DNA of 64,000 bases from Fremontodendron californicum (lineage: Eukaryota; Streptophyta; Magnoliopsida; Malvales; Malvaceae). The position numbers and the translations under genes were made by a program. The stretch spans positions 13,162,001-13,226,000 of the forward strand of contig JAULJL010000035.1 of the NCBI GenBank assembly GCA_030761205.1. Direction: 5' to 3'. Positions 31,587 through 43,323 of this stretch are shown here, one piece after another (positions within the stretch are counted from its first letter, which is position 1; every line of letters starts with the position of its first letter). The notes beneath the pieces are model-generated. The model searched no databases. It was not told where the DNA came from and saw nothing but the letters and a program-made list of their open reading frames with translations.

Positions 31587-33452
31587 GACTCAATAAAAAT
31601 AAAATAAGAAAATCTAATCTAATCCATTTTCGTAGGAAATCACGGTGGCACTTAGCATGTGACACAAGCCTTTAAACCCCTAGGTGTCCCTAGTGGACGA
31701 GTTTAGTCTCGTGAGGGTTTACTAGGACGATACCCACAAACATTGAAGACATAAGAAAAACTAAAAATAATAATTATAACTAATCCTTCCAATATAAATT
31801 AGAGATAATCATTGGACAAGTCTTAAAAACTAATCAATAGCTTAAAGAAATTCACAAAAAATCTTGCTTGAATGTAAATAGTTTGAGTTAAGCCAATATT
31901 AACATAACATATTTCAATCAAAATAGTGTATATTCAAACTTAATCTCAACTTCTCACATGGGATACTCTCTTGATTTTCACTCTTTAAAGTAGTGGTAAA
32001 GTGTTTACACTCAATCAATCTCATGAAAACACTTCTACCATATGCTTGCTTGTCCACCTATTCTCCACTATTTAGATCATACAACTTCATAAATCAAGAG
32101 GTCTTTATTCAAGGTTGTAATGGGGCCAAAGGGTTATAATGTGGTTAAAGAACAAAAGGATAAAGATATCACAAAGGTTCCAAAGAGTTCATAGAGTTTA
32201 GAGACATAATAAGATCATACAAATAAAACTTCTCAAAACTCTTATAAAGCACATAATAACATAGGCTAAATATTCATGTTGAGCCTTTGCATCATTCTAA
32301 CCAACTTTGTAACATCTTTTTCTTTACTTTAACTAGAAGTTCAAGAGAAGATATATATTTTTTTTTAATATGGGAATGTATTTGACAATGATCCCTTTCT
32401 TTTTCTCTTGACTTTTTCTTTTCTTTTCTTCCCCCACACTTATCTTTTGTTTCCAACCCAAATTTTTAACTAAAAATATCCCTTGTTTTTTTGCAATATG
32501 TCTCAAAATATATAATCCATCTTTAGAACAAGGGTTATATTTAGGCTAGGTGTAAGTTGTGGTTACCAAATAAATAGCTTATTCAATGTAGGCTCAAATT
32601 GGCTCACTAGGGGTGTGTTCTCTTGGAACATCAATAAGGGATGGCTGTTTGGCCCTGGCTAAAAATCCTAATGCCTCTATCATATTCATGTTGTCACATG
32701 CATCAATATAGTCTCAACAAGGTCTAAAGCAAGTTCTAAAGAATCATGTAATCATAAGAGCACTCAAGAAAGAAATTAGATTGATTTGTATAATGCGTCA
32801 ATCATTATAGGCTCAAAAACTCACAAGGATGATTATACAAGTCAGATTAAGTCTAAACATGCTTCTTTCTCAATCAACATATCATATTAACATTGGCTCA
32901 TAAAAAGATTGATATCAAGTTCAATTCTCATGAAAATCTTCTCACTAATAAATCTGTTTTAGACTTATGCAATTCATATCTCATCATAATATTGAAAAGA
33001 AACTAAAACACACTAAAAATAATAATAAAGACTCATAAAAAAATAGTAGACAAAAATAAAAGAAATCCTAAATCATTCCCCCCACACTTAATTCTTACAT
33101 TGTCCTCAATGTAAGTCTATTAACCCAAATGAAAGAATCATGTGTAAGAGAAAAGAACTAATAACATAAGAATAGGAACAACTAAGACTCAAAACAAAAC
33201 AAACTCATGCAACCTAAATAATCCTAAAATACTAAACAAAAATTAACAAGTAAACATAAAAAGATTAAAATCAACTGACAAGGTATGTCTCAAGTCTCCC
33301 TTACTCAGACCTTGTTCAGAATGAATACTTCTAAATGTCTTAAAACACAACAAATTTTTTTTTTTTTAGTAAGGGGTAAGGGACATATTACCTGCAGAGG
33401 TTGCTAACCACTTATTATAACTGAGACACAACAAACAAAATGTTAGATAATG
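31587..33452 (-). other. Non-coding 3' region of body 1
   Basis: AT-rich, with no recognisable gene. It contains two extra polypurine-like tracts (32431-32441, 33078-33089) and is nearly identical to 39832-41693. Most of it has no obvious match in the element at 4673-14104. Confidence 0.7.
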
Positions 33453-34099
33453 TCACAAAGACAAAGTGCAATCCACTCCTTGCTCGTCCATATCTCTTTT
33501 TCTTTTTCCGAGCGTTTGCGAAACAACCGTAGCAGATAAATACTCATAAGCTTGGAGCTTTTTGAGTAAATCTTCAATGGTTGTAGCAGAAATTATGGTT
33601 CTCCTTGCCTCTGAAAACATGAATCCATTTCCACAGCATTATCTAAATATGAAAGCAAATTACTAAAATAACCATTAATATAAAGCAAACCAATGGGTTT
33701 CTTATTTGTGACCAAAGATGACCAAGAAGCCACGCAAGCTATTTCTTCCAATGTACCCAGACCTCCTGGTAAAGCAATGAATGCATCGGCAGAATGGTAC
33801 ATGATTGTCATCCGTTCAGGGATACTCCAGACTTGTATTTCCTTACCCAAGGTAGGTCCACAAAAAATCTGTGAATAGTTTTGGCACGATTCCTAGAACT
33901 GGACTTCCTCCGGCGTGTGCTGCTGTAGCGACTGCTCCCATTAAACCCGTACTACCGCCTCCATAAATCAACTGGATCTTTTGTTGGGCAAGTATTACTC
34001 CAACTCTATGGCTTCATCAGCGAATATGTTATTTTTCCCTGGATAAGCACCTCCAAAGACACAAATTTTTTTAATGCGCTGGGACGAAGTGCTTTCCAT
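33453..34099 (-). pseudogene. LOG-family relic, body 1
   Basis: This is homologous along its length to the open frame at 10181-10828. Against that copy it shows one-base frame disruptions near 34012 (AGCCATAGAG for AGCCATAAGAG), near 33866-33872 (longer T-run) and near 33629 (shorter A-run). The piece 33593-33850 still reads GKEIQVWSIPERM, PGGLGTLEE and KPIGLL. It encodes the canonical YGGGSTGLMG, so it comes from an ancestor with a better nucleotide-binding loop than the open copy. The same breaks occur in body 2, so they predate the duplication. Confidence 0.85.
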
Positions 34100-34179
34100 T
34101 TTTTTTTCTTTTTCGAGTGCCTGAAAGAGAATGAGTACATGGTGTAATATATAGAGGACTGAGTAGAGAATCAGACAAG

Positions 34180-34330
34180 AGTAATAATGTCGCCGAAAGT
34201 GTATTTGACCTGTCAGAAGAAAATGTTAACCTAACAAAAGATTTTTACGTGATTTCAGGAAGAAAATCAAAAAGAGAAGAAAAATCAACCGTAAAAGTCA
34301 AGAGTAATAATGTCGCCGAAAGTGTATTTG
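34180..34330 (-). repeat. Short direct duplication upstream of the LOG relic
   Basis: A block of about 30 bases containing GAGTAATAATGTCGCCGAAAG occurs twice, near 34179-34206 and 34301-34328. It replaces the spacer found at 9830-9990 in the plus-strand copy. Body 2 has the same arrangement (42420-42448 and 42541-42570). Confidence 0.7.
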
Positions 34331-34374
34331 GCATCTTCCTCTGGTTTTACGTCCAGAAACGGCTTAAACGCCTT

Positions 34375-34911
34375 CTATGAGTCGAGGATATGCTTCCCAT
34401 CCAGTTTTCTTACAAGCTGGCAAACAGGGTCTTTTAACATCAGATTCCCAAGATGTTGCCATTCCCTTTGGAATTGCGGCCATAAATCAAGAATTTCTCT
34501 TTGTACGTCTCCACTAGGATGCGTCTCAAGAGAAAGTTGGATATTACCCAAATTCTCCTTACTCAGTCCATCCTTAATGAATTCAATTTTATCATCTCGA
34601 TTAGAGGACGGAATCCCAATAGAACGACATTTACCGTTACACGTCCATCGTGCACATTTGTGGCAATTTTAACTCATGCGCTTTGCTCGTCGCTTCTTTG
34701 TAAAAGTGCTTCTACCTGTACCTGGTAAATGCAAAACAGGAAGATATTCATCTTCACGTACCTTGGCTTCAATTATCCAACGTATGTCTTCAGGAATCCC
34801 TTTGTGCATAAGCATTCTTAATCTTTCAAATCGAACTTGGTAAAGCTTCAGTAAAATATTCCGAGGAAAAGGAGGAAATCGTTTCTGCAATCCTGTGAGA
34901 ATATCATCCAT
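34375..34911 (-). pseudogene. Viral NABP-like zinc-finger relic, body 1
   Basis: It has the same 537-base length as the open copy at 9284-9820. A single substitution creates a TAA at 34669-34671, just after KKRRAKRMS, so the product would end at residue 80, before the cysteine finger. The rest of the frame remains readable. Confidence 0.85.
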
Positions 34912-35084
34912 CTTGAAAAAAAATGAAAAAGAAATTGAAAGAGAAATTTATATACAATATCAGTTTTGTGGGTAGCTGATGGAACCGACTTAAATAATCA
35001 CGGAGTACCGTTATCCGCCATTTAACCGGGGTTTAAAAAAAAAGTTTTTTTTTTTTTGAAGATTAGTAAAAATTATATTTACAT

Positions 35085-37868
35085 CTAGTTATTTTCAAAA
35101 CAAGGATCAGAAAGAAAAACAACCTCTTCTTGAGTAACATGATTTTCCAAAAAGAGTTTGAGTCTTTGTCCATTTACCTTGAATACGTTACCATTTTGAG
35201 GATTCTCAATGTCAACTGCTCCATAATGATACACATGCTTAACCACAAATGGGCCAATCCATCTTGATCTCAACTTACCAGGAAATATGTGAAGTCTAGA
35301 ATTATAAAGTAGAACTTTTTGCCCAACATCAAATGTTTTTCTTGAAATTAACTTGTCATGAAAGGCTTTAGTTCTTTCTTTATGAATTTTAGAATTCTCA
35401 TATGCATCTTTTCTGAGTTCCTCAAGTTCATTTATGACTGGAAAAGTTTCATTCTCACCCAAAAAGGAATATTTTAGCTCAGATGGAATTGGTTTTAAAT
35501 CCAGCTTGGGTGGTTCAATAGTTGATGGTACAGTGACATTTGTGAGTGATGGAAGTTCCTCAAACTTTTGTTTCCAACAATGCTTAACCTGAAAAGAATT
35601 TAACAAAGAATCAGTGTGTGAAATTTCTGAAGCATTATCAAACTCACATTCAATTAAATAAGCTTCTAAAGGATCATGGAATGTGGTAGTGGTGAGATGT
35701 TCATGAACAAGTTCTTCAATGAAATCCACTTCATGTACTTCTGAATCATCACCAGGTTGCTTGCAAATGTTGAACACATTTAATTCTAAAGTCATATTTC
35801 CAAAAGAAATGTTCAAAATACCATTCCTGCAATTTATCAGAGCATTAGAAGTTGCAAGAAATGGACGGCCTAATATAACAGGAATTTGAACATTTGGATT
35901 TGAAACAGGATGTGTGTCCAAAACAATAAAATCAACAGGGAAGTAAAAATTATCAATTTGAACCAAAACATCTTCAACTATCCCTCGAGGAATTTTTACA
36001 GAACGATCAGCTAGTTGAAGTGTAACAGGTGTTTCCTTGAGTTCACCTAAACCTAACTGTTGATAAACAGAAAAAGGCAAACGATTAACACTAGCACCAA
36101 GATCAAGCAATGCACGTTCTATTCTAGTGTTTCCAATGATGCATGAGATTGTTGGACATCCAGGATCTTTGAATTTTGGTGGAGTAAGGTGCTGAATGAT
36201 TGAGCTCACACTTTCCGTCAGAACTGCTTTCTTTTGTACATTATGTTTCCTTTTAACTGTGCACATGTCCTTCAAAAATTTTGCATAAGATGGAACTTGT
36301 TTGATTGCATCCAATAAAGGAATGTTAATCTTAACTTGTTTGAAAAGTTCATAAATTTCTGCATTTTGATTCAAATTCTTTATTGTTTGCAACCTTTGAG
36401 GAAAAGGAGCAGGATGCATACCTTTTTCTTTGTCCAAATTTTCAAGAAGTTCAGACTTACCATCATCCTTACCATTACTTTTCGGAGGGGAAGGAGGATC
36501 TTGGTCTTTTGATGGAATGTTTTTGTCAATTGCCTTTCCACTTCGAAGAGTTGTGATAGAACTGGCATTTTCCTGTTGAGTTTCATTAGAGCAAGAAACA
36601 AGACATTGAGTAGAAGGGTTAGGCTGAGGTTGAGCAGGAAACTTACCTTTTTCTTGAGTGCGTAATGAAGCTGTCAATGTGGACAAGGTGTTTTTGATCT
36701 CATTGATGTCCTGTGAAGTTTGGTTATTCACATTTTCTTGTGTTTGCATGAATGCTTGCAATGTCTCTTCCAAGGTTTGTACACGTGAAGGTTGATAGGA
36801 AAAAGTGTTGCCCGGCTTTTGAGATTGTGGTACCTGAACATGATTATTATTCCGCCAACTGAAGTTGGGATGATTTCTCCATTCAGGGTTATACGTTTCA
36901 GAGTAAGGAGAAGGAAAAGGCTTTTTGAATGTGTTTATGGAATTTACTTGATCATGCAACACTTCTTTAAGAATGAGAATGTTTGGACATTCAGAAGTGG
37001 GGTGTCCCATGATTTCACAAATTCCACAACTTTCTTCATTTTTAACCGTTTTGACTTCTTTTACTTCTCTAAGTTCCATGGCTTCAATCTTTCTAGCCAA
37101 ATTAGCTACTTTAGCTTTCATCTCATCTTCTTGACTAAAATGATATTTACCTCTGTTAGAAACAAGATTAGATCTATTGGAACTTTCAGAGGAATTATCT
37201 GTGTGCCAGGCTTGAGAGTTATCTGCCAAATGGTCTAGGTAGTCAAAGGCTTCTTCAGGTTCTTTTTTTAGAAACTCACCGTTACACATTATTTCAACAA
37301 ATTGTTTAGTTTCGGGAGTTAAACTTTCATAAAAGAAACTAATAAGACGCCATTTTTCAAAACCATGATGTGGACAAGAACTTAACAAATCTTTAAAACG
37401 CTCCCAGCACTGAAAAAATGCTTCATTTTGATTTTGATTGAAATTTTGAATCTGTCTTTTCAAAGCAGTAGTTTTATGTGCTGGGAAAAATTTCTTTAGA
37501 AACTCAGTTTGTAATTCTTGCCATGTGCCAATTGACCTTGGTTTTAAATTATGAAGCCAAATTTTTGCTTTATCTTTTAAAGAAAAAGGAAATAATTTTA
37601 GCCTGACAATTTCATTTGTACATTGTTGGTCATTAAAGGTGACACATACATCTTCGAAGTCTTTTAGAAACGAGTAAGCACTTTCCGATTCTAACCCATG
37701 GAAATTTGGAAGCAAAGCTATCATACCTGGTTTAAAACGAAAGTTGTTTGCATTGAGAGGAAAAATAAAACAAGAGGGTGATGAGCTTCGAGTTGGTTGC
37801 AAGTAGTCACGCATGGTGCGTACTTGTCTGTTCTCATCTTCAGCATGAACACTTTCATTGTCAGCCAT
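35085..37868 (-). CDS. Intact gag-protease-integrase C-terminus fusion, body 1
   Basis: This is one open frame of 927 residues from the ATG at 37868 (MADNES, GCCATGG context); it is open further upstream to 37961. Visible in order: Gag N-terminus (TMRDYLQPTRSS), capsid-like region, CCHC knuckle CGICEIMGHPTSEC, Q/N-rich linker, an AITTLRSGK-like segment, retropepsin with LLDLGAS (Asp codon 36102-36104, about residue 589) and ILGRPFL, then a direct join at FPVI/NELEEL to the integrase C-terminus with KLRSRWIGPFVVKHV (GPY/F-type module) and the natural stop. Reverse transcriptase, RNase H and the integrase zinc and catalytic domains are deleted in frame. It could still make Gag and protease and so may be mobilised in trans (inference). 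The retained integrase part is complementary to that in the 4673-14104 copy. Confidence 0.9.
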   Translation of the reverse strand: MADNESVHAEDENRQVRTMRDYLQPTRSSSPSCFIFPLNANNFRFKPGMIALLPNFHGLESESAYSFLKDFEDVCVTFNDQQCTNEIVRLKLFPFSLKDKAKIWLHNLKPRSIGTWQELQTEFLKKFFPAHKTTALKRQIQNFNQNQNEAFFQCWERFKDLLSSCPHHGFEKWRLISFFYESLTPETKQFVEIMCNGEFLKKEPEEAFDYLDHLADNSQAWHTDNSSESSNRSNLVSNRGKYHFSQEDEMKAKVANLARKIEAMELREVKEVKTVKNEESCGICEIMGHPTSECPNILILKEVLHDQVNSINTFKKPFPSPYSETYNPEWRNHPNFSWRNNNHVQVPQSQKPGNTFSYQPSRVQTLEETLQAFMQTQENVNNQTSQDINEIKNTLSTLTASLRTQEKGKFPAQPQPNPSTQCLVSCSNETQQENASSITTLRSGKAIDKNIPSKDQDPPSPPKSNGKDDGKSELLENLDKEKGMHPAPFPQRLQTIKNLNQNAEIYELFKQVKINIPLLDAIKQVPSYAKFLKDMCTVKRKHNVQKKAVLTESVSSIIQHLTPPKFKDPGCPTISCIIGNTRIERALLDLGASVNRLPFSVYQQLGLGELKETPVTLQLADRSVKIPRGIVEDVLVQIDNFYFPVDFIVLDTHPVSNPNVQIPVILGRPFLATSNALINCRNGILNISFGNMTLELNVFNICKQPGDDSEVHEVDFIEELVHEHLTTTTFHDPLEAYLIECEFDNASEISHTDSLLNSFQVKHCWKQKFEELPSLTNVTVPSTIEPPKLDLKPIPSELKYSFLGENETFPVINELEELRKDAYENSKIHKERTKAFHDKLISRKTFDVGQKVLLYNSRLHIFPGKLRSRWIGPFVVKHVYHYGAVDIENPQNGNVFKVNGQRLKLFLENHVTQEEVVFLSDPCFENN

Positions 37869-37984
37869 GGTAGGAGTTGTATTAGAAAGATTACCTGAAA
37901 AAGTTTCACAATAAAATCTAACTAAACGACGAGATCTAAAATCACGTCGCCAAACAAGCATAAAACAAAGTTAATATACAGATT

Positions 37985-38134
37985 AGGCGGTATAACCAGC
38001 CAATAAAAATAAAACAAAGTTAATATACAATATAAATATAAATATATAGAAAATTAGGCGGTATAACCAGCCAATAAAAATAAATAAACATATAAACTTA
38101 TATACTTAGTATTGCCTCCCCGACAACGGCGCCA
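37985..38134 (-). promoter_or_regulatory. Leader motifs and tRNA-Asp primer site, body 1
   Basis: The primer site is at 38117-38134 with one change (TCCCCGACAACGGCGCCA on the plus strand) relative to the other Athila-like copies. Two GGCGGTATAACCAGCC motifs lie at about 37985-38000 and 38056-38071. Confidence 0.75.
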
Positions 38135-38140
38135 AAAACT

Positions 38141-39794
38141 TGATGGAGACTCAATTAAGAGTTGTAAACCCAAGTGCAGGTTATGTTCAAGTAATAAATT
38201 CTCGGGTGTCCGAGGTCGAACCACAGGGAAGCGTATTAGTAAGTATAAGTTTATAAATATATAAGAAAAAGAAAGTAAACAAGATATTAGGGAATCAACA
38301 ACAAAATAAAGTAAACAAAATATAAAAGAAATTAAACAAGATATAAAAAAACAAATAAGAAAAGATGTTGAGGTTAGAGAATCCACTCTTGGTGTTATGC
38401 TAAGATTAATCTTGTTTTATTACACAATTGAAATCCACACATAAAGGAGGTTCCAATCGGAAGGTTTAGCAATTCAGTCCAAATTGTCCAACGTCCATAG
38501 CATATGATATTATGTTCATTTGGTGTCCTCAAAACTCATAAAAAGAGTCCAAGCATTCCTTATGCCAAGGTATATGTCTACAACAAATCAAGGTTATGAA
38601 ACCAAGCATTTACTGTGCCATTTTCCTTGTCAATAATGAATCAAGATCCCTACTTTGCAATTATGATTTTAAACCAAAAGAAAATATTATATATACTAGT
38701 GTTTATAAATGATGATTTGTTTAAGAGACTAACCTTAGCATTTACCAAAAGCTTCACCTCATCACCTCAACAATATGATTAGCAACACATACTAGATATG
38801 AATAAAATGAAAAGAAATGTAAGAAACATAAGTAAATAAAGAAAAAGAAAACTAGAGAAAGGAAAGAAGAAGAAAACTTAGATAATTTTATTACAATGGC
38901 TAATATCCTACCAATCTATATTGCCTCCTACAATCATCCAAGGCCCTCTATTTATACACATTTTGGAGAGCTAAATGACAAGAGACAAGCTTTATAAATT
39001 TCAAAGGTAGGTATAATAGATGGGTGCATTTTTCTAATAATTTTCGTCATATTGCATGACAATTTTGCTCATCCAGCTTGATGGTCGATTTTGTCAATAT
39101 TGGAGGCTTGATCTGATCACATGGTCTTCTAGAAAAATGTTTCCCTATCAGTTGGTGATCCATATCCGTTGGAATCAGCTCATTTGCTGATGTGGATCAG
39201 AAGATATGGTCAAAATACCAAAACTTGTCAGCACAGACGTCATTGCACATCAGCCAACTTGATGGTTGATTTCGCTAATATTGGAGGCTTGATCTGATCA
39301 AATGGTCTTCTAGTAACATGTTCCCCTATCAGTCGGTGATCCATAGCCATTGGAATCAGCTCCTTTTCTGATGTGCATCAGAAGATATGGTCAAAATACC
39401 AAAACGTGTCAGCACAGATGTCATTGCACATCAGCCAACTTGATGGTTGATTTCGCTAGGGAAAACGACTCCGTTTCAAGAAGTGTAAAGCATGAAAACG
39501 ATAGATATGCCTCTTAACTTTGCACTGTTAAAATTTCAGCCTTATTGCTTCAGTGAAACTCCAGATATAGCTGATATGGCAAAAGGCGTCGGAACTGGAA
39601 CTGAACTGGATTTGCCCTTAATTCTTGATTTAACCTAGTAATCTGAAATCACTCAAAGAAACTCGTGAAAAATACCAAATTACATAAAAATATAAAAAAT
39701 CATAAACACAATTAGACTAAGCAATAATAACTCGTATTTGACACAAAACAATAATAAAACATAACTAAAAACTATATAATTATACGAGTTATCA
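38141..39794 (-). repeat. LTR 2 (shared middle LTR of the compound)
   Basis: This 1654-bp LTR serves both bodies: a primer site lies on its left and a polypurine tract on its right. It has no flanking target duplication. TATA box at 38948-38956. It is nearly identical to LTR 3. Confidence 0.9.
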
Positions 39795-41693
39795 CACCCC
39801 CACACTTAGATTGTTGCTAGTCCCTAGCAACGACTCAATAAAAATAAAATAAGAAAATCTAATCTAATCCATTTTCGTAGGAAATCACGGTGGCACTTAG
39901 CATGTGACACAAGCCTTTAAACCCCTAGGTGTCCCTAGTGGACGAGTTTAGTCTCGTGAGGGTTTACTAGGACGATACCCACAAACATTGAAGACATAAG
40001 AAAAACTAAAAATAATAATTATAACTAATCCTTCCAATATAAATTAGAGATAATCATTGGACAAGTCTTAAAAACTAATCAATAGCTTAAAGAAATTCAC
40101 AAAAAATCTTGCTTGAATGTAAATAGTTTGAGTTAAGCCAATATTAACATAACATATTTCAATCAAAATAGTGCATATTCAAACTTAATCTCAACTTCTC
40201 ACATGGGATACTCTCTTGATTTTCACTCTTTAAAGTAGTGGTAAAGTGTTTACACTCAATCAATCTCATGAAAACACTTCTACCATATGCTTGCTTGTCC
40301 ACCTATTCTCCACTATTTAGATCATACAACTTCATAAATCAAGAGGTCTTTATTCAAGGTTGTAATGGGGCCAAAGGGTTATAATGTGGTTAAAGAACAA
40401 AAGGATAAAGATATCACAAAGGTTCCAAAGAGTTCATAGAGTTTAGAGACATAATAAGATCATACAAATAAAACTTCTCAAAACTCTTATAAAGCACATA
40501 ATAACATAGGCTAAATATTCATGTTGAGCCTTTGCATCATTCTAACCAACTTTGTAACATCTTTTTCTTTACTTTAACTAGAAGTTCAAGAGAAGATATA
40601 TATTTTTTTTAATATGGGAATGTATTTGACAATGATCCCTTTCTTTTTCTCTTGACTTTTTCTTTTCTTTTCTTCCCCCACACTTATCTTTTGTTTCCAA
40701 CCCAAATTTTTAACTAAAAATATCCCTTGTTTTTTTGCAATATGTCTCAAAATATATAATCCATCTTTAGAACAAGGGTTATATTTAGGCTAGGTGTAAG
40801 TTGTGGTTACCAAATAAATAGCTTATTCAATGTAGGCTCAAATTGGCTCACTAGGGGTGTGTTCTCTTGGAACATCAATAAGGGATGGCTGTTTGGCCCT
40901 GGCTAAAAATCCTAATGCCTCTATCATATTCATGTTGTCACATGCATCAATATAGTCTCAACAAGGTCTAAAGCAAGTTCTAAAGAATCATGTAATCATA
41001 AGAGCACTCAAGAAAGAAATTAGATTGATTTGTATAATGCGTCAATCATTATAGGCTCAAAAACTCACAAGGATGATTATACAAGTCAGATTAAGTCTAA
41101 ACATGCTTCTTTCTCAATCAACATATCATATTAACATTGGCTCATAAAAAGATTGATATCAAGTTCAATTCTCATGAAAATCTTCTCACTAATAAATCTG
41201 TTTTAGACTTATGCAATTCATATCTCATCATAATATTGAAAAGAAACTAAAACACACTAAAAATAATAATAAAGACTCATAAAAAAATAGTAGACAAAAA
41301 TAAAAGAAATCCTAAATCATTCCCCCCACACTTAATTCTTACATTGTCCTCAATGTAAGTCTATTAACCCAAATGAAAGAATCATGTGTAAGAGAAAAGA
41401 ACTAATAACATAAGAATAGGAACAACTAAGACTCAAAACAAAACAAACTCATGCAACCTAAATAATCCTAAAATACTAAACAAAAATTAACAAGTAAACA
41501 TAAAAAGATTAAAATCAACTGACAAGGTATGTCTCAAGTCTCCCTTACTCAGACCTTGTTCAGAATGAATACTTCTAAATGTCTTAAAACACAACAAATT
41601 TTTTTTTTAGTAGGGGGTAAGGGACATATTACCTGCAGAGGTTGCTAACCACTTATTATAACTGAGACACAACAAACAAAATGTTAGATAATG
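39795..41693 (-). other. Polypurine tract, hairpin and non-coding 3' region, body 2
   Basis: Polypurine tract at 39795-39808 and perfect stem-loop at 39813-39831, then non-coding sequence almost identical to 31587-33452. No gene is seen. Confidence 0.72.
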
Positions 41694-42340
41694 TCACAAA
41701 GACAAAGTGCAATCCACTCCTTGCTTGTCCATATCTCTTTTTCTTTTTCCGAGCGTTTGCGAAACAACCGTAGCAGATAAATACTCATAAGCTTGGAGCT
41801 TTTTGAGTAAATCTTCAATGGTTGTAGCAGAAATTATGGTTCTCCTTGCCTCTGAAAACATGAATCCATTTCCACAGCATTATCTAAATATGAAAGCAAA
41901 TTACTAAAATAACCATTAATATAAAGCAAACCAATGGGTTTCTTATTTGTGACCAAAGATGACCAAGAAGCCACGCAAGCTATTTCTTCCAATGTACCCA
42001 GACCTCCTGGTAAAGCAATGAATGCATCGGCAGAATGGTACATGATTGTCATCCGTTCAGGGATACTCCAGACTTGTATTTCCTTACCCAAGGTAGGTCC
42101 ACAAAAAATCTGTGAATAGTTTTGGCACGATTCCTAGAACTGGACTTCCTCCGGCGTGTGCTGCTGTAGCGACTGCTCCCATTAAACCCGTACTACCGCC
42201 TCCATAAATCAACTGGATCTTTTGTTGGGCAAGTATTACTCCAACTCTATGGCTTCATCAGCGAATATGTTATTTTTCCCTGGATAAGCACCTCCAAAGA
42301 CACAAATTTTTTTAATGCGCTGGGACGAAGTGCTTTCCAT
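41694..42340 (-). pseudogene. LOG-family relic, body 2
   Basis: It is almost identical to 33453-34099, including the same one-base disruptions, which shows that the damage preceded duplication of the body. The signature PGGLGTLEE and the canonical YGGGS loop are still encoded. Confidence 0.85.
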
Positions 42341-42615
42341 TTTCTTTTCTTTTTCGAGTGCCTGAAAGAGAATGAGTACATGGTGTAATATATAGAGGAC
42401 TGAGTAGTGAATCAGACAAGAGTAATAATGTCGCCGAAAGTGTATTTGACCTGTCAGAAGAAAATGTTAACCTAACAAAAGATTTTTGCGTGATTTCAGG
42501 AAGAAAATCAAAAAGAGAAGAAAAATCAACCGTAAAAGTCAAGAGTAATAATGTCGCCGAAAGTGTATTTGGCATCTTCCTCTGGTTTTACGTCCAGAAA
42601 CGGCTTAAACGCCTT

Positions 42616-43151
42616 CTATGAGTCGAGGATATGCTTCCCATCCAGTTTTCTTACAAGCTGGCAAACAGGGTCTTTTAACATCAGATTCCCAAGATGTTGC
42701 CATTCCCTTTGGAATTGCGGCCATAAATCAAGAATTTCTCTTTGTACGTCTCCACTAGGATGGTCTCAAGAGAAAGTTGGATATTACCCAAATTCTCCTT
42801 ACTCAGTCCATCCTTAATGAATTCAATTTTATCATCTCGATTAGAGGACGGAATCCCAATAGAACGACATTTACCGTTACACGTCCATCGTGCACATTTG
42901 TGGCAATTTGAACTCATGCGCTTTGCTCGTCGCTTCTTTGTAAAAGTGCTTCTACCTGTACCTGGTAAATGCAAAACAGGAAGATATTCATCTTCACGTA
43001 CCTTGGCTTCAATTATCCAACGTATGTCTTCAGGAATCCCTTTGTGCATAAGCATTCTTAATCTTTCAAATCGAACTTGGTAAAGCTTTAGTAAAATATT
43101 CCGAGGAAAAGGAGGAAATCGTTTCTGCAATCCTGTGAGAATATCATCCAT
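42616..43151 (-). pseudogene. Viral NABP-like zinc-finger relic, body 2
   Basis: The frame from ATG 43151 is open through the basic motif GRSTFTKKRRAKR and all four finger cysteines. A one-base deletion near 42762 then shifts the frame after about residue 129, so it ends at 42681 with a changed tail (156 residues). It lacks the stop seen in body 1, so the finger region could still be made here. Confidence 0.85.
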
Positions 43152-43323
43152 CTTGAAAAAAAATGAAAAAGAAATTGAAAGAGAAATTTATATACAATAT
43201 CAGTTTTGTGGGTAGCTGATGGAACCGACTTAAATAATCACGGAGTACCGTTATCCGCCATTTAACCGGGGTTTAAAAAAAATGTTTTTTTTTTTTGAAG
43301 ATTAGTAAAAATTATATTTACAT

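Noticed and set aside
34310..34672. ORFs opposite the zinc-finger gene (also 9352-9873, 42742-43083)
   Set aside because: Antisense shadows; their composition follows the real frame and they have no start context.
36792..37238. 148-residue plus-strand ORF opposite the gag frame (also at 45031-45477 and 7121-7522)
   Set aside because: It is the antisense shadow of gag and has no recognisable domain.
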